Shown piece after piece: positions 41,620 to 49,502 of a stretch of DNA of 64,000 bases (position 1 is the stretch's first letter; the number at the start of each line of letters is the position of its first letter). Both the position numbers and the translations under genes were made by a program. The stretch comes from Streptomyces sp. NRRL WC-3605 (GTDB taxonomy: Bacteria; Actinomycetota; Actinomycetes; Streptomycetales; Streptomycetaceae): positions 372,001-436,000 of the forward strand of contig NZ_LLZN01000002.1 in NCBI RefSeq assembly GCF_001509795.1. Direction: 5' to 3'. The notes beneath the pieces were generated by a model, which saw nothing but the letters and a program-made list of their open reading frames with translations, did not search any database and had not been told where the DNA came from.

Positions 41620-42843
41620 GTGACTTCGACCTCCCCCCACAGCAACTCCCTTTCCCCGCAACGGTTTCCGGTCGTCATCGTGGGCGCCGGCCCGGCCGGT
41701 CTGACCGTGGGCAACATCCTGCGGGCCGCCTCCGTCGACTGCCTGGTCCTGGAGACCGAGACCCGCGCCTTCATCGAACAGCGGCCGCGTGCGGGGGTGC
41801 TGGAGGAGTGGGCCGTCCGCGGGCTGGAGCGGCGCGGGCTCGCGGACACGTTGCTGAAGCGGGCACAGCGGCACACGGAGTGCGAGTTCCGGTTCGACGG
41901 GCGGCGCCACCGGTTCGCGTACACCGAGCTGACGGGCACTCACCACTGGATGTATCCGCAGCAGTTCCTCGTCACGGACCTGGTGAGGGAGTACGCGGAC
42001 GTGCGCGGCGGTGAGATCCGCTTCGGCGTGCGGGACGTCGAGGTGCACGACGTGGACGGCGACCGGCCCTCGGTGTCGTACGTGTGCCCGCGGACCGGGC
42101 GGCGCGAGGTGGTGCGGTGCGACGTCGTCGCCGGGTGCGACGGGGCGCGCGGGGTGACGCGGGCCGCGCTGCCGGCGGGCAGCGCGCGGACGTCCCGCGG
42201 CGACTACGGCATCGGGTGGCTGGCCCTGCTCGCGGAGGCGCCGCCGTCGGCCGACTGCGTCGTGTTCGGCATGCATCCGCGCGGGTTCGCCGGCCATATG
42301 CCGCGCAGCGCCGACGTGACCCGCTACTACCTCCAGTGCCCGCCGGGCGACGATCCGGAGAACTGGCCGGAGGACCGGGTGTGGGCGGAGCTGCGGGAGC
42401 GGCTCGGGGCGGAGGGCGCGCCGCCGCTCACCGAGGGACGGCTGGTGGAGAAGCGGGTCCTGGAGATGCACAACTACGTGGTGGAGCCGATGGCGTCCGG
42501 GCGGCTCTTCCTGGCGGGCGACGCGGCGCATCTGACCGCGCCCATAGCCGCCAAGGGCATGAATCTCGCACTGCACGACGCCTTCCTGCTCGGCGACGCG
42601 CTGGTCGCCCGGTTCACCAAGGGCGACTCCGCCGGGCTGGACTCCTACTCCGCCACATGCCTCGAACGGGTCTGGGACTACCAGGAGTTCTCGCACTGGC
42701 TGTCCGAGGTGTACCACGGCGTCTCCTCGGGCGACCCGTACCGGGCGGGCACCACCCTGGCCCGGCTGCGCCGCGTCTTCGACTCCCCGGTGGCGGCCCG
42801 GGCGTTCGCCGGGCAGTACCTCGGACAGCCCGTCACCCCCTGA
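41620..42843 (+). CDS. pobA: 4-hydroxybenzoate 3-monooxygenase
   Basis: A 407-residue flavoprotein that hydroxylates 4-hydroxybenzoate to protocatechuate with NADPH and O2. The FAD motif GAGPAG is at 22-27. FIEQRPRAGVLEEW, THHWMYPQQFL, VAGCDGARGVTR and LFLAGDAAHLTAPIAAKGMNLALHDAFLLGDAL are characteristic of PobA. The GTG start is probably leaderless. Neither pca ring-cleavage genes nor PobR are adjacent, so protocatechuate would be used by genes elsewhere. Confidence 0.94.
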   Translation: MTSTSPHSNSLSPQRFPVVIVGAGPAGLTVGNILRAASVDCLVLETETRAFIEQRPRAGVLEEWAVRGLERRGLADTLLKRAQRHTECEFRFDGRRHRFAYTELTGTHHWMYPQQFLVTDLVREYADVRGGEIRFGVRDVEVHDVDGDRPSVSYVCPRTGRREVVRCDVVAGCDGARGVTRAALPAGSARTSRGDYGIGWLALLAEAPPSADCVVFGMHPRGFAGHMPRSADVTRYYLQCPPGDDPENWPEDRVWAELRERLGAEGAPPLTEGRLVEKRVLEMHNYVVEPMASGRLFLAGDAAHLTAPIAAKGMNLALHDAFLLGDALVARFTKGDSAGLDSYSATCLERVWDYQEFSHWLSEVYHGVSSGDPYRAGTTLARLRRVFDSPVAARAFAGQYLGQPVTP

Positions 42844-42862
42844 CGCGGGTCCGCGTGCCGCC

Positions 42863-43222
42863 TCAGTCGTGCGGCGGCCGGTCGCTGAGCCGGTGGTCCG
42901 CCACGTTCAGCGCCTCGTCGACGAGGCGGCGCAGATGGCCGTCGCGCAGGGAGTAGATCACCCGCCGCCCCTCCTTCCGCGTGTCCACCAGCCCGGCGAG
43001 CCGCAGCCGGGCCAGGTGCTGGCTGACGGCAGGCCGGGCAGCCCCGCACGCCTCGGTGAGCGTCGTGACGTCCGCCTCCCCGGTCGTGAGGGCGTGCAGC
43101 AGTGCGAGCCGGGTGCGGTCCCCGAGCAGGGCCAGGAGTTCGGCGGCCAGGGCGAACTGCTCCTCGCCCGGGCTGCGCGGATGCGCACCGTGCGCAGGTG
43201 ACAGGTGCATGCGTGCGCTCAT
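42863..43222 (-). CDS. ArsR/SmtB-family metalloregulator
   Basis: A 119-residue winged-helix repressor: LLALLGDRTRLALLHALTTGEADVTTLTEACGAARPAVSQHLARLRLAGLVDTRKEGRRVIYSL. The last helix has DGH, then H fourteen residues on (DGHLRRLVDEALNVADH), resembling the alpha-5 Zn/Ni/Co site of CzrA/NmtR. The N-terminus is His-rich (MHLSPAHGAH). It is divergent from a CDF metal exporter, the probable target. An ATG at 43222 is used; it lies inside a palindrome. Confidence 0.9.
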   Translation of the reverse strand: MSARMHLSPAHGAHPRSPGEEQFALAAELLALLGDRTRLALLHALTTGEADVTTLTEACGAARPAVSQHLARLRLAGLVDTRKEGRRVIYSLRDGHLRRLVDEALNVADHRLSDRPPHD

Positions 43223-43233
43223 ACGCACATAAT
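43213..43233. promoter_or_regulatory. Likely ArsR operator and -10 box of the CDF gene
   Basis: GTGCG (43213-43217) and CGCAC (43224-43228) form a 5-6-5 dyad spanning the ArsR start codon. CATAAT (43228-43233) follows directly in the CDF direction. A repressor bound here would block the CDF promoter and its own translation start region. Confidence 0.5.
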
Positions 43234-43303
43234 GACTCCGTGGGCGGCCGGCCGTCCACCTCCGCGCCTGGGAGCGCGGCGAAGCGCAGCGGAAGGGGAC
43301 GCC

Positions 43304-44398
43304 GTGAGTGACGGACAAGGGCACGCCGGGCACCGGCACGAGCATCCGCGCAGGCACGACCACGGACAGCCTCACGGGCACGACCACGGACACCCGCACG
43401 AGCACCCCCCGGCGCCCCTCCGGCACCGCCTCGCCCACCTCCTGCGGCCGCACTCCCACGAGACGGCCGACAAGCTGGACCCCGCGCTGGAGTCGTCGGC
43501 GCGCGGGATGCGGGCCCTGTGGGTCTCCCTGCTGGTCCTCGGGGTGACGGCGCTGGCCCAGGCGGCCGTCGTGGCCGTCTCCGGATCGGTCGCGCTGCTC
43601 GGCGACACCGTGCACAACACCGCGGACGCGCTGACGGCCGTGCCGCTCGGGATCGCGTTCGTCCTGGGCCGGCGCGCGGCGACGCGCCGCTTCACCTACG
43701 GGTACGGCCGGGCCGAGGATCTGGCGGGCCTGGTCATCGTGCTCACCATCGCCGCGTCCGCGGTCTTCGCGGGCTGGACGGCCGTGGCCCGTCTGCTGGA
43801 CCCCCGCCCCGTGGAGCACGTCCCGGTGGTGGCGGTGGCGGCGCTCATCGGCTTCGCCGGGAACGAGTGGGTGGCCCGGTACCGCATCCGGGTCGGGCGC
43901 GCCATCGGCTCGGCGGCGCTGGTCGCCGACGGGCTGCACGCCCGCACCGACGGGTTCACCTCGCTGGCGGTGCTGGCGGGCGCGGGCGGCGCGGCTCTGG
44001 GGTGGCAGTGGGCGGACCCGGTCGTGGGACTCGCCATCACGGCCGCGATCGTCCTGGTGCTGCGGGACGCGGCGCGCGAGGTGTTCCGGCGGGTGATGGA
44101 CGCCGTGGACCCGGCCCTGGTGGACCGGGCCGAGCGGGCGCTGCGGGACGTGCCGGGCGTACGGGAGGTCGGCGAGCTGCGGCTGCGCTGGATCGGGCAC
44201 CGGCTGCGCGCGGAGGTGGCCGTGGTCGTGGACGGTGAGGCGACGGTGCGTCGGGCGCACGCGATCGCGGTGGACGCCGAGCACGCGCTGCTGCACGCCG
44301 TCCCCCGGCTCACGGCGGCCCTGGTGCACGCCGATCCGGCGCCGGTGACGGGTGAGGAGGACCCGCACCACGTGCTCGCGCACCACATGCCGGCCTGA
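43304..44398 (+). CDS. Cation diffusion facilitator (zinc/cobalt exporter type)
   Basis: A 364-residue CDF transporter. A His-rich N-terminus (HAGHRHEHPRRHDHGQPHGHDHGHPHEH) precedes six membrane segments. The metal site HNTAD (helix 2) and HARTD (helix 5) are the HxxxD pairs of Zn/Co/Cd exporters. A cytoplasmic C-terminal domain follows (DVPGVREVGELRLRWIGHRLRAEVAVVV). The GTG at 43304 has GGAAGGGG upstream; the longer frame back to 43205 overlaps the ArsR gene. It exports metal from the cytosol under control of the divergent ArsR. Confidence 0.93.
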   Translation: MSDGQGHAGHRHEHPRRHDHGQPHGHDHGHPHEHPPAPLRHRLAHLLRPHSHETADKLDPALESSARGMRALWVSLLVLGVTALAQAAVVAVSGSVALLGDTVHNTADALTAVPLGIAFVLGRRAATRRFTYGYGRAEDLAGLVIVLTIAASAVFAGWTAVARLLDPRPVEHVPVVAVAALIGFAGNEWVARYRIRVGRAIGSAALVADGLHARTDGFTSLAVLAGAGGAALGWQWADPVVGLAITAAIVLVLRDAAREVFRRVMDAVDPALVDRAERALRDVPGVREVGELRLRWIGHRLRAEVAVVVDGEATVRRAHAIAVDAEHALLHAVPRLTAALVHADPAPVTGEEDPHHVLAHHMPA

Positions 44399-44422
44399 GG
44401 CGCGGGCGCCTCACCGGGCGTC

Positions 44423-44986
44423 TCAGCCCGCGGTGACTCCGAGCCCCTCCAGCACGACCGCGTTGGGCAGTTCGGCGAACGCCTTGCCGGGGACCAGCAG
44501 CTTGCCGCGCCGGCGGCCGCTGCCGACCAGCACGTACGGCAGGTCGACGACGGCCGGGTCGACCAGCAGGGGCCAGGACCCGGGCAGGCCGATCGGGGTG
44601 ATGCCGCCGTACTCCATGCCGGTCTCGCCGGTGGCGGTGTCCATGGAGGCGAAGGACGCCTTGCGGGCGCCGAGCGTGCGGCGCACGACGCCGTTCACGT
44701 CGGCGCGGGTGGTCGACAGGACGAGGCAGGCCGCCAGCGTCGTCTCGCCGCCACGCTTCCCGGCGACGACCACGCAGTTCGCGGACGCCTCGAGGAGGTC
44801 CTGCCCGTAGTGCTCGACGAAGACGGCGGTGTCGGCCCATCGCGGGTCGGTGTCGACATGGAGGATCTGCTCGGCGGGGACGCTGCCGTGCCAGTCGCGT
44901 ACGGCGTCGGCGACGGGGCCGATCAGCTCGTCGAGGCACTCGGGAGCGGGTGTGACGGTGTCGAAGTGTCCGAGGGGTGCGTCCAT
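44423..44986 (-). CDS. YbaK/ProX-type aminoacyl-tRNA deacylase
   Basis: A 187-residue editing-domain protein. It has QILHVDTDPRWADTAVFVEHYG, ANCVVVAGKRGGETTLAACLVLSTTRADVNG, GARKASFASMDTATGETGMEYGGITPIGLP and a final VLVGSGRRRGKLLVPG. These match YbaK-like trans-editing enzymes that clear mischarged tRNAs. The essential Lys is in the GARKASFA segment. It stands alone between the CDF gene and the XRE-cupin regulator. Confidence 0.88.
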   Translation of the reverse strand: MDAPLGHFDTVTPAPECLDELIGPVADAVRDWHGSVPAEQILHVDTDPRWADTAVFVEHYGQDLLEASANCVVVAGKRGGETTLAACLVLSTTRADVNGVVRRTLGARKASFASMDTATGETGMEYGGITPIGLPGSWPLLVDPAVVDLPYVLVGSGRRRGKLLVPGKAFAELPNAVVLEGLGVTAG

Positions 44987-45029
44987 GGCCGCACGCTAAC
45001 AGGCGCTCGGCGGCCGCCGGAGAGACGTC

Positions 45030-45602
45030 TCAGCGTGCGGGCGGGACGGAGACGGCCAGCATCCACTCGGCCGGGACGTCGCCCTGGTTGACGTACACGT
45101 GCGGGGCGTCGGCCTCGAAGGTGGCGCTCGCCCCGGCCGGCACCCGGTGGTCCACGCCGTCGACGGTGAGGGTCAGCTCGCCGGCCGTGACGTGCACGAT
45201 CTCGACGGTGCCGACGGGGTGCGCGTCCGAGCTGCTGCTCTCGCCCGGCATCATCCGCCACTGCCACATCTCCAACGGGCCGGGGGCCTCGGTGCCGGCG
45301 AGGAGCCGGCTGTGGCTGCCGGCGTCGGTGTGCCACAGCCGTACCACCTGGTCGGCCGGGACGACCCGCACCTTCGGCCCCTGCTCATAGTCGAGGAGCG
45401 TGGTGATGCTGACGCCGAGCGCGTCGCCGATCTTGACTACGGTGCCGAGGCTGGGGTTGGTGCGGGCCTGCTCGATCTGGATGAGCATGCCGCGGCTGAC
45501 GCCGGCCCGGGTCGCGAGCACGTCCAGCGTGAAGCCGCGCACCGTCCGCCAATGCTTGACGTTGCGCGCCAGGGACTGGGTCAGCAGGTCGAGGTCCGAC
45601 AC
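45030..45602 (-). CDS. XRE-family regulator with cupin domain
   Basis: A 190-residue repressor. The helix-turn-helix occupies residues 1-65 (LARNVKHWRTVRGFTLDVLATRAGVSRGMLIQIEQARTNPSLGTVVKIGDALGVSITTLL). A cupin follows (GTVEIVHVTAGELTLTVDGVDHRVPAGASATFEADAPHVYVNQG). The GTG at 45602 is chosen because the upstream frame is antisense to the transporter. It is divergent from an EamA transporter and probably controls it on binding a small molecule. Confidence 0.91.
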   Translation of the reverse strand: MSDLDLLTQSLARNVKHWRTVRGFTLDVLATRAGVSRGMLIQIEQARTNPSLGTVVKIGDALGVSITTLLDYEQGPKVRVVPADQVVRLWHTDAGSHSRLLAGTEAPGPLEMWQWRMMPGESSSSDAHPVGTVEIVHVTAGELTLTVDGVDHRVPAGASATFEADAPHVYVNQGDVPAEWMLAVSVPPAR

Positions 45603-45664
45603 ATTCCGTCCTTGCGGAGTCCAATATTCTGGATGACAGGGTTCACTGGACCGTACTACCGTGG

Positions 45665-45684
45665 GGTGCACCCGATCGTGCACC
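45665..45684. promoter_or_regulatory. Perfect 7-6-7 palindrome upstream of the EamA gene
   Basis: GGTGCAC (45665-45671) and GTGCACC (45678-45684) with six bases between, 21 bases before the EamA GTG. It is the best candidate operator for the divergent XRE-cupin regulator. Confidence 0.55.
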
Positions 45685-45705
45685 GAACTGTACTGCGAGG
45701 CTCCT

Positions 45706-46563
45706 GTGACAGCACTCTTCGCCCTGGCCACCAGTCTGCTCTGGGGTCTGGCGGACTTCGGCGGAGGCGTGCTGACCCGGCGCATCCCGGCGCTGACGGT
45801 GGTCGTCGTCTCGCAGGCGATCGCGGCGGCCGTCCTCGGTGTGGTCGTCCTGGCCACGGGCGCCTGGAGCGAGGCGGGACCGCGGCTGTGGTGGGCCGTA
45901 GCGGCCGGTCTGGTGGGCCCTGTCGCCCTGCTCTGCTTCTACAAGGCGCTCGCGCTCGGCCCCATGGGTGTGGTCTCCCCGCTCGGCACGGTGGGCGTGG
46001 CCGTCCCGGTCGGGGCGGGCCTTGTCCTGGGCGAGCGGCCCGGGCTCGTGCAGACGGCGGGGATCGCGGTGGCGGTGCTCGGTGTGGTCCTGGCGGGCGG
46101 ACCGCAGCTGCGGGGCGCTCCCGTGCAGCGGCGGACGATCCTGCTCACACTGATCGCGGCCTTCGGCTTCGGCACCGTCTTCGTACTGGTGGCGGAGGCC
46201 TCGACCACCGTCACCGGCCTGTTCCTCGCGCTCTTCGTCCAGCGCGTCGTCAACGTGGGGGCGGGTGGCCTCGCGCTGTACGTGTCGGTGCGGCGCGGGG
46301 CGCCCGCCCTCCCGGACGACGGCTTCCCCTGGTCCTCGCTGCCCGCGCTCGCTTTCGTCGGGCTCGCCGACGTCGCCGCGAACGGCACCTATGTGGTCGC
46401 CGCACACCGTGGCCCGGTGACCATGGCCGCCGTGCTCGCCTCGCTCTATCCGGTGGTGACCGCCCTGGCGGCCCGGGGTGTGCTGCGGGAGCGGCTGGCG
46501 GGCGTGCAGGCGGCGGGTGCCGGGCTCGCCCTGGTGGGCACGGTGCTGCTGGCCGCGGGCTGA
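45706..46563 (+). CDS. EamA/DMT-family transporter
   Basis: A 285-residue, ten-helix transporter with two EamA repeats (ALATSLLWGLADFGGGVLTRR; PALAFVGLADVAANGTYVVAAHRGPVTMAAVLASLYPVVTALAA). The GTG at 45706 has GCGAGG upstream; the longer frame from 45661 adds a Cys-rich segment covering the operator. It exports small metabolites or amino acids. Regulation by the divergent XRE-cupin protein is likely. Confidence 0.92.
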   Translation: MTALFALATSLLWGLADFGGGVLTRRIPALTVVVVSQAIAAAVLGVVVLATGAWSEAGPRLWWAVAAGLVGPVALLCFYKALALGPMGVVSPLGTVGVAVPVGAGLVLGERPGLVQTAGIAVAVLGVVLAGGPQLRGAPVQRRTILLTLIAAFGFGTVFVLVAEASTTVTGLFLALFVQRVVNVGAGGLALYVSVRRGAPALPDDGFPWSSLPALAFVGLADVAANGTYVVAAHRGPVTMAAVLASLYPVVTALAARGVLRERLAGVQAAGAGLALVGTVLLAAG

Positions 46564-46579
46564 CCCGCCGGGCGCCCGG

Positions 46580-47377
46580 TCAGGACTCGGTGGCCGGCTC
46601 CGCCAGTTCGGCGGTCGCCCGCTCGTCCAGCTCCGCCAGCCGCGCCACGGTCTCCTCGTCGAGGTCCGCCAGCGCCTGGAGCTGTCCGGGGGTGACCCCG
46701 TCCGGTATCGGCACCGGCGCCGGGGTCCGCAGCGGCGGCTGCCAGCCGTCCTCGGGCGTCCAGCGCCGTACGACACGGGCGGGCGCGCCCGCCACCACGG
46801 CGTGGTCCGGCACCGTGCCACGCACCACCGCGCCGGCGGCGACCACGACGTTCCGCCCGATGGTGGCCCCCGGCAGGATCACGGCGCCGGTGCCGATCCA
46901 GCAGCCGGGGCCGATCTCGACCGGCTCCATCCGCGGCCACTGCCGCCCGATGGGCTCGTGCGGGTCGTCGTAGGAGTGGTTCGTGGAGGTGACGTAGACG
47001 TACGGCCCGAAGTAGCAGTCGCTGCCGATGGTCACCGTCGTGTCGGCGATGACGTGGCTGCCGCGGCCGAGGACGACGCCGTCGCCGATGCGCAGGATCG
47101 GTTCCGGGCCGAGGTCGAGGTCGGGCATCAGTCCGGCCGTCAGGGTGACCTGCTCGGCGACGATGCAGTGCGAGCCGAGGTGGATCCACGGTTCGCCGAA
47201 GACGGTGCCGAGCGGGAAGGCCAGCCGGGTGGCCTCGCCGAGGGAGCCGAACCGGAAGCGGCCGGGGTGCTCCGCGGTCACCGAACCCGTGCGCTGCACC
47301 CAGGCCCAGCCCGCGTGGACGGCGCGCTGCGCCAGTCGGCGTCGCCAGGATGAGAACGTGTTCTTGCGCTTGGGCAC
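46580..47377 (-). CDS. Left-handed beta-helix acyltransferase (DapH/MaA type)
   Basis: A 265-residue hexapeptide-repeat acetyltransferase. The repeats ILRIGDGVVLGRGSHVIADTTVTIGSDCYFGP and VEIGPGCWIGTGAVILPGATIGRNVVVAAGAVV form the helix. TSTNHSYDDPHEPIG supplies the active-site His. A Lys/Arg-rich N-terminus and an acidic C-terminal tail flank it. It acetylates a sugar, antibiotic or cell-surface group; the acceptor is unknown. It is divergent from the gamma carbonic anhydrase, with a related fold. Confidence 0.9.
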   Translation of the reverse strand: MPKRKNTFSSWRRRLAQRAVHAGWAWVQRTGSVTAEHPGRFRFGSLGEATRLAFPLGTVFGEPWIHLGSHCIVAEQVTLTAGLMPDLDLGPEPILRIGDGVVLGRGSHVIADTTVTIGSDCYFGPYVYVTSTNHSYDDPHEPIGRQWPRMEPVEIGPGCWIGTGAVILPGATIGRNVVVAAGAVVRGTVPDHAVVAGAPARVVRRWTPEDGWQPPLRTPAPVPIPDGVTPGQLQALADLDEETVARLAELDERATAELAEPATES

Positions 47378-47493
47378 GGCCTCACGGTACTGAGCGTTCG
47401 CGTTCGTGATGAGGCCGAGGGCCTGTGATCTTCGCCCTACCGGGTGGCGTACGGTGCGCAGTGTCGACGACGTTCGCGGTGGAGGAGAGGGCG

Positions 47494-48030
47494 ATGACGG
47501 ACAAGGCGCTGGTCATGGGGATCGCGGGACGGGAGCCCAGGATCGACGGTTCCGCGTTCGTGGCGCCGACGGCGTCCGTGATCGGGGACGTCACCCTGGA
47601 GGCGGGCGCCAGCGTCTGGTACGGCGCGGTGGTGCGCGGCGACGTGGAGGCGGTCTCCGTCGGGGAGCAGGCCAACATCCAGGACAACTGCACGCTGCAC
47701 GCCGACCCCGGTTTCCCGGTGCGCGTGGGCGCCCGGGTATCTGTCGGGCACAACGCGGTGGTGCACGGGGCGACCGTCGAGGACGACTGTCTCGTCGGCA
47801 TGGGCGCGACCGTGCTGAACGGCGCGGTGATCGGGGCGGGCTCGCTGGTGGCCGCGCAGGCACTGGTGCCGCAGGGGATGGTCGTGCCGCCGGGGTCGCT
47901 GGTGGCCGGCGTACCGGCGAAGGTGAAGCGGCCGCTCACCGAGGAGGAGCGGCAGGGGGTCACGCTCAACGGCACGATGTACGCCGAACTGGCCAAGGCC
48001 CACCGGGAGGAGCACGAGGGGCGCGGCTGA
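47494..48030 (+). CDS. Gamma-class carbonic anhydrase
   Basis: A 178-residue beta-helix protein of the gamma carbonic anhydrase/YrdA family. The three zinc His are apparent in NIQDNCTLHADPGFP and VSVGHNAVVHGATV. VWYGAVVRGDVEAVSVG and VVPPGSLVAGVPAKVKR are conserved. GGAGGAGAG precedes the ATG at 47494. It probably hydrates CO2 in the cytoplasm; many members are only weakly active as isolated. Confidence 0.92.
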   Translation: MTDKALVMGIAGREPRIDGSAFVAPTASVIGDVTLEAGASVWYGAVVRGDVEAVSVGEQANIQDNCTLHADPGFPVRVGARVSVGHNAVVHGATVEDDCLVGMGATVLNGAVIGAGSLVAAQALVPQGMVVPPGSLVAGVPAKVKRPLTEEERQGVTLNGTMYAELAKAHREEHEGRG

Positions 48031-48066
48031 GACCCGGCGCGCCCGCCGCCCCGGGCCCGGGGGCGC

Positions 48067-48717
48067 TCAGTCGCGCGCGGGCACCGGCGCGGGTTCCGCC
48101 TCCTGGTGGGCGGTCCCCGCCTTGGCGGCCTTGCGCTTGACGATGAGGAACGAGGCGAGGCCGATCAGGACCGCCGCGACCAGTCCCAGCCAGGAGAAGC
48201 GCTTCAGCCAGGACTCGGCGACCACGCCGACGTAGTAGATGACGGCGGTCGTGCCGCCCGCCCAGAGGATTCCGCCGAGCACGTTCGCGGTCAGGAACTT
48301 CCAGTACGGCATGCGCAGGACGCCCGCGAGGGGTCCGGCGAAGATGCGCAGGAGGGCGACGAAGCGGCCGAAGAAGACCGCCCACATCCCCCACTTCTGG
48401 AAGGACCGTTCGGCCGTCGCGATGTGCCCCTCGCTGAAGTGCTTGGGGAACTTCGCGCCCAGCCAGGCCAGCAGGGGCCTGCCGCCCTTGCGGCCGATGG
48501 CGTAGCCGATGGAGTCGCCGATGATCGCGCCGGCGCTCGCGCAGGCACCGAGCACGAAGGGGTCGATCTCGCCGTGCTGCGAGGCGAGCAGGGCGGACGA
48601 GACCAGGATGATCTCGCCGGGGAGCGGGATGCCCAGGCTCTCCAGTCCGATGACCAGGCCGACCAGAAGGTAGATCGCCAGCGGGGGCACCGTTTCGAGC
48701 CATTCCTGGACGTGCAA
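48067..48717 (-). CDS. DedA family membrane protein
   Basis: A 216-residue protein with a typical DedA core: LESLGIPLPGEIILVSSALLA, IGDSIGYAIGRKGGRPLL, FFGRFVALLRIFAGPLAGVLRMPYWKFLTANVLGGILWAG. It has four to five membrane segments and a Lys/Ala tail. DedA proteins act as undecaprenyl-phosphate or phospholipid flippases and in pH or membrane homeostasis. The GRFVALLR arginines are conserved. Confidence 0.93.
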   Translation of the reverse strand: MHVQEWLETVPPLAIYLLVGLVIGLESLGIPLPGEIILVSSALLASQHGEIDPFVLGACASAGAIIGDSIGYAIGRKGGRPLLAWLGAKFPKHFSEGHIATAERSFQKWGMWAVFFGRFVALLRIFAGPLAGVLRMPYWKFLTANVLGGILWAGGTTAVIYYVGVVAESWLKRFSWLGLVAAVLIGLASFLIVKRKAAKAGTAHQEAEPAPVPARD

Positions 48718-48898
48718 CGCCGCTTCCTCTCGTGTGCCTGACCCTGCGTTCCCGGGCGCCCGCTTCGCGGTGGGCGCGCGTCGGGGAAGCCTACCCGCTC
48801 TGTTGGACGTCCCAGGCGGCGCCCGGGTTGCGTCCGCACCGGCCGTCGCACGCGTGCGGTCCGCCGCGAGCCGGGGCGCGCGTGCCCGGCGGTGTCGC

Positions 48899-49351
48899 TC
48901 AGCCGTTCGGCCGCAGGGTCCAGATCGCCGTCATCTCGCCGGTCACGGCGCCGTCCGCGCGGCGGATCTCGATCGTCACCGGGAACTCGGGCCGCTCCCC
49001 GGCGTCGAGCTGCGCGACGACGTCGGCGGCCGGGCGGCCCAGGGTCGCGGTGGCCGTCACGGTTCCCATGGCGAGCCTGCGGTAGGAGATCTCGGCGCTG
49101 ACGGCGAGCGGCACGGCGCGGGCCAGCTGGTCCCCGAACGCGGACAGCACGATGGCCCCGCCCGCCGACTCGCCGAGCGTGAACATGGCGCCGGCGTGCG
49201 GCCCGCCCACGTGGTTGTGGAACGCGCTCTGGTCCGGCAGGACCACCACGGCCCGCTCGGGGGTGATCTCCACGAACTCGATGTGCAGGGTCCGGGCCAT
49301 GGGCACGGTGGCGACGAGCAACTCGCCGACGGACAGCTGGTCTGCGCTCAT
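48899..49351 (-). CDS. Hotdog-fold thioesterase, DUF4442/PaaI-like
   Basis: A 150-residue hotdog protein: AFHNHVGGPHAGAMFTLGESAGGAIVLSAFGDQ and RRLAMGTVTATATLG. The HNHVGGPHAGAMF segment is the active-site helix start of PaaI-like acyl-CoA thioesterases. The ATG at 49351 is used; the upstream frame is antisense. Substrate unknown. Confidence 0.9.
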   Translation of the reverse strand: MSADQLSVGELLVATVPMARTLHIEFVEITPERAVVVLPDQSAFHNHVGGPHAGAMFTLGESAGGAIVLSAFGDQLARAVPLAVSAEISYRRLAMGTVTATATLGRPAADVVAQLDAGERPEFPVTIEIRRADGAVTGEMTAIWTLRPNG

Positions 49352-49502
49352 GACGGTCACGTTACTCGCGAGTAAGGGCGGACGACAGACTCCCGTGACG
49401 CACCCCTCACCGAGGTCCGCGCGCGCCGTCCCGAGCCCCCCTCCCGATCGTGACCTGCGCATCGGCTTGGCAAACAGAGGGGCGGACGGCGATAGTCGGC
49501 CG

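Noticed and set aside
43205..43303. A longer N-terminus for the CDF exporter
   Set aside because: It would cover the ArsR operator and promoter; the GTG at 43304 has a good ribosome site.
49152..49502. A longer N-terminus for the MFS transporter
   Set aside because: The extra residues are antisense to the thioesterase gene and lack MFS character; the GTG at 49503 gives a normal basic start.
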